Source: Prorocentrum cordatum (taxonomy: Eukaryota > Sar > Dinophyceae > Prorocentrales > Prorocentraceae). Taken from it: a stretch of 20,000 nt of DNA. The position numbers and the translations under genes were made by a program. The notes under the pieces were generated by a model, which was not told where the DNA came from, did not search any database, and was given only the letters and a program-made list of their open reading frames with translations. Positions 17,816 through 20,000 of this stretch are shown one piece after another (position 1 is the stretch's first letter; each line of letters starts with the position of its first letter). The stretch lies in NCBI GenBank assembly GCA_963575745.1, contig CAUYUJ010014563.1, positions 364,480 to 384,479 of the forward strand, given 5' to 3'.

Positions 17816-17841
17816 TTTTTCTTCTCAACCCCTCGAATAAT

Positions 17842-17855
17842 TTTCCCGCGGGAAA
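17842..17855. promoter_or_regulatory. Perfect palindrome TTTCCCGCGGGAAA, E2F-like
   Basis: TTTCCCGC, a classical E2F/DP-type core, is present on both strands of this 14-bp palindrome. No gene start is evident next to it, so function is speculative. Confidence 0.2.
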
Positions 17856-18000
17856 GGGGGTTCTGGACCCCCCCGGTTCTTTGCGGAAAGGGAGTGGGGG
17901 CGAGGTTCGGGGGGGGGGTCCCCTGGTATCTGAACCCCCTCTCTTGGATTTTTGTTCCAGAGGGGGGAGGGGGGGATCCCCTGGTCTCCGATTCCCCCTT
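17853..18000 (+). repeat. Imperfect direct repeats with G-runs and TCCCCTGGT
   Basis: Two ~45-bp units, at about 17905-17943 and 17956-18000, share a G-run followed by TCCCCTGGT and a CCCC tail, with a weaker relative at 17853. Confidence 0.6.
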
Positions 18001-18076
18001 CTCAACTCTTCGGGCCAGCGACGGTGGATCGCGGTCCCTCGCACACGTTATGAGCAGCACCTCACTCGGAGAACAT

Positions 18077-18160
18077 GCTGAAATGCCCTATAACAGCTTG
18101 AAGCGCGCCATAGCAACTTTATGTGCACTTGATAACCGCTTGAAGTGCACTATAGCAACC
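18077..18160 (+). repeat. 42-bp direct repeat, under two copies
   Basis: TAAC(A/C)GCTTGAAG followed by ATAGCAAC occurs at 18091 and 18133, offset 42 bp, with a shorter related word from 18077. Confidence 0.65.
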
Positions 18161-19109
18161 CTGCCACTAACTAACTCAAGATAAAAGCAACAATTTCATC
18201 TAGATGAGAACCCGCTATCGGGCCCCAGGGCCATCAGAAACGGAATCAGGGCGAAAAAGCTGCCCCAGGGGAAGGGGTCGTCGGGGGCAAGAACACACAC
18301 ACACACACACACACATCGTCGGATGTCTGGGGACATGAACGTCCTCTTCCTGCTGCCGAATGTTGCCCTCTACCCTCGAGGATCGAGGCTGGAGGTTGTG
18401 TGGCTTTGGGGGTGTGTTTGCTTCTCCCGAAACTCCGGGGACTTCGGGCGAAGTCTGCGGTCAGGATCCGGGTGTAACTGCACCTGACCCAGAGGAGATG
18501 ACACATGCTCGTTCTTGTTCTCACGCTGTCCCTTTTTCCCCCAAGTGCCACCGAATCACAGGGTCCGCAGCGAGTCACTGAACCAAGAAGAAGGAAGGAG
18601 GATGAGGGGGAGATGGAGGAGGAAAGCATGGGCACTGCGAGAGTCGACCAGGTGCCGCGCACACCCAGCGCCCTTGCCGTTACTGCGAGAACTGATCAGG
18701 TGCCGCCTCAACATCGGTAGACCTATCCCCATCCCCAGAATCCGACGATATGATTTGTTAGATCTAGACGGCTTCCCCTGGTTTCGGCTTCTGAGGCCCG
18801 CTACTAGGCCCCAGGAATATAAGAACAAACTCGATGGCCCCGTCCTCCGGAGCGCCCTGGTGGCAGGCTTGCGTCGTGACGGCCTCGGCGCTGGCTTTTG
18901 CTGACTTCGTGTGGGCCGTCATCCTCAAACGATCGCGGCTTTCCGACAGCGCAGATCGGTTTGTACAGGCAGATTTTTTGGCCGCTGGCGGCGTTCCACC
19001 TTGAACGCCTGAGCTGGACTAGCCGCCGCGTCGACACGATACGCACCTACCGAATCCCTGGAGCATGACCGACAAGGACGAATAGAAGGAGAGGGAATAA
19101 CACTACTGC
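18161..19109. other. Unclassified sequence with a CA microsatellite
   Basis: (AC)11 lies at 18293-18314. Open frames are present on both strands but overlap each other and show no domain I recognise. No RNA gene seen. Confidence 0.3.
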
Positions 19110-19529
19110 ATGGCGTCTGTGGATGCAAGACCCGTGGAACACAGCGAAATTCAAAAACGCGCCGACCCTGAGAAAAACAAAGAATTCAAGAGACCCGAGC
19201 CAGGCAGCCACGACCCAAGGATGCGAGGTGCCCGTGTGAGAAAGGGCCCTCCTTCACGCTGGGCTTTGCCTCTGAATCGGGCTGCACTCTCGACGCCCGC
19301 GGCGCAGTGCGACAAACGAGACTGGAGGATACCGCCCCGGCTGAGCACGGAAATCAACGGGTCCCACGCGAGAAGACGTGGCGACCCCACGCCACGGTCT
19401 ACGCGGACTGCCAGCGTAGCACGCCGCGTGGACAAGAGCGCGCCTACGCGCGACCTTACGCGGGAAACTGACATGCGAATGTCCGTGCAGTCGACCCCGT
19501 TTTCTTACATCGCCCAGCTGCGAATATGA
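19110..19529 (+). CDS. Hypothetical ORF, 139 aa, weak
   Basis: An ATG-started frame with a hydrophilic, strongly charged product (many Arg, Lys and Asp) and no low-complexity repeat. I recognise no domain, signal peptide or membrane segment. A 107-codon frame overlaps on the other strand, which weakens the case. A 7-bp hairpin (19377-19396) lies inside. It may be chance in GC-rich DNA. Confidence 0.15.
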   Translation: MASVDARPVEHSEIQKRADPEKNKEFKRPEPGSHDPRMRGARVRKGPPSRWALPLNRAALSTPAAQCDKRDWRIPPRLSTEINGSHARRRGDPTPRSTRTASVARRVDKSAPTRDLTRETDMRMSVQSTPFSYIAQLRI

Positions 19530-19957
19530 AGGCGCCCAGGGACACGCAAACGGGTATACGAATCCCAGGAATCCCCATGTTTTCCATAGTTCCTGGATGT
19601 TCGATTCCCCCTCCACTTCCTACATGTTCTAAATTTCCTGGGAGTCGACCTTATTCGTGTCTGTTGTTTCCACTCCTGAGAACAGAGGAAGAGGGGATGC
19701 AGAAAGGTTCCTCGGCTGGGATGGGGGGCTCTCCGCCGCTGTCTGCACAGCGAGCACCATACACACCTGCAGAGAGGACCGCGTGCAGGTATCCGCGGCA
19801 TCTCGCGGGCAGCCGGCGGCCTCACCATGTCGCGCTTGATGCTCTGCAGCCTCGCAAAGAGGCGGCCTGAGACAGCACGGCCCCCAGTACCGGGGGCGCT
19901 TGCAGATAGGAGGCATTGTGGGAAAATGCAAAGTAGTAGCAGCAAGCGCATACCCAT
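19505..19957 (-). CDS. Hypothetical ORF, 150 aa, possible secreted protein
   Basis: The ATG at 19957 opens a frame whose first ~21 residues, MGMRLLLLLCIFPQCLLSAS, have the shape of a signal peptide: short basic start, Leu-rich core, small residues before a likely cut. The rest is Arg/Cys-rich without a known domain, and the frame stays open upstream to the window edge. GGTGAG and CAGGTGTG words inside could be splice sites, so this may be a first exon. Real gene status is uncertain. Confidence 0.25.
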   Translation of the reverse strand: MGMRLLLLLCIFPQCLLSASAPGTGGRAVSGRLFARLQSIKRDMVRPPAAREMPRIPARGPLCRCVWCSLCRQRRRAPHPSRGTFLHPLFLCSQEWKQQTRIRSTPRKFRTCRKWRGNRTSRNYGKHGDSWDSYTRLRVPGRLHIRSWAM

Positions 19958-20000
19958 ATCTTCGGACTTTTGTTGTTGTTCAGTCCTGGCGTGTTTCTTC

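Overview
This window looks like repeat-dominated eukaryotic nuclear DNA, most likely from a dinoflagellate. The case rests on long GC-rich low-complexity stretches, extensive short-period tandem repeats, and a broken reverse-transcriptase-type element whose layout (CxxC zinc site, then RNase H, then a Cys-containing tail) I recognise from dinoflagellate genomes. A PIF1-like helicase fragment fits the same picture. The assignment is an inference and the species is not determined. I see no intact gene, no rRNA or tRNA, and no spliced-leader relic. Most long open frames exist only because the repeats lack stop codons.

Layout: 1-1260 is an AT-rich triplet array built mainly from TTA, GTA, TTC and GTC. 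1262-2535 is a CCT tract, a 354-bp GC-rich core and a GGA tract, which together make a giant imperfect inverted repeat. 2536-3110 is GC-rich and holds two diverged ~100-bp inverted copies. 3390-3605 is the first array of a CCAAGA repeat that recurs at 6905-7380, 13455-13640 and 14741-16200, and in reverse orientation at 8160-8530 and 13926-14050. 4577-5337 is an 11-bp array (TTTAGCTTAGC) and 5430-6290 an ~84-bp array. 7515-7628 is a perfect (TCG)38. 8563-9143 contains a ~195-bp direct duplication, and 9405-10030 is TCA/GCA then CTC low complexity.

10327-12900 is the only region with convincing protein homology. A minus-strand retroelement remnant (zinc site, RNase H, C-terminal domain) carries two in-frame stops, a frameshift and a probable loss of the first catalytic Asp. 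A 30-bp inverted repeat and a 155-bp fold-back element with a 5-bp target duplication lie beside it. Next comes a plus-strand fragment with the C-terminal motif of a PIF1-like helicase. Together these form a mobile-element graveyard.

14660-16070 is a ~449-bp tandem repeat made of a CCAAGA array plus an AT-rich spacer. 16405-17820 is a 32-bp satellite with a 17-monomer (544-bp) higher-order period, flanked by CGA and TCG tracts in opposite orientation. 17821-20000 is mostly unclassified single-copy-looking sequence with two weak ORFs.

The most interesting theme is that independent repeat families have periods of 11, 21 (10+11), 32, 42 and 84 bp, close to multiples of the DNA helical repeat. 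This could matter for DNA bending or packaging in a nucleus with few nucleosomes.
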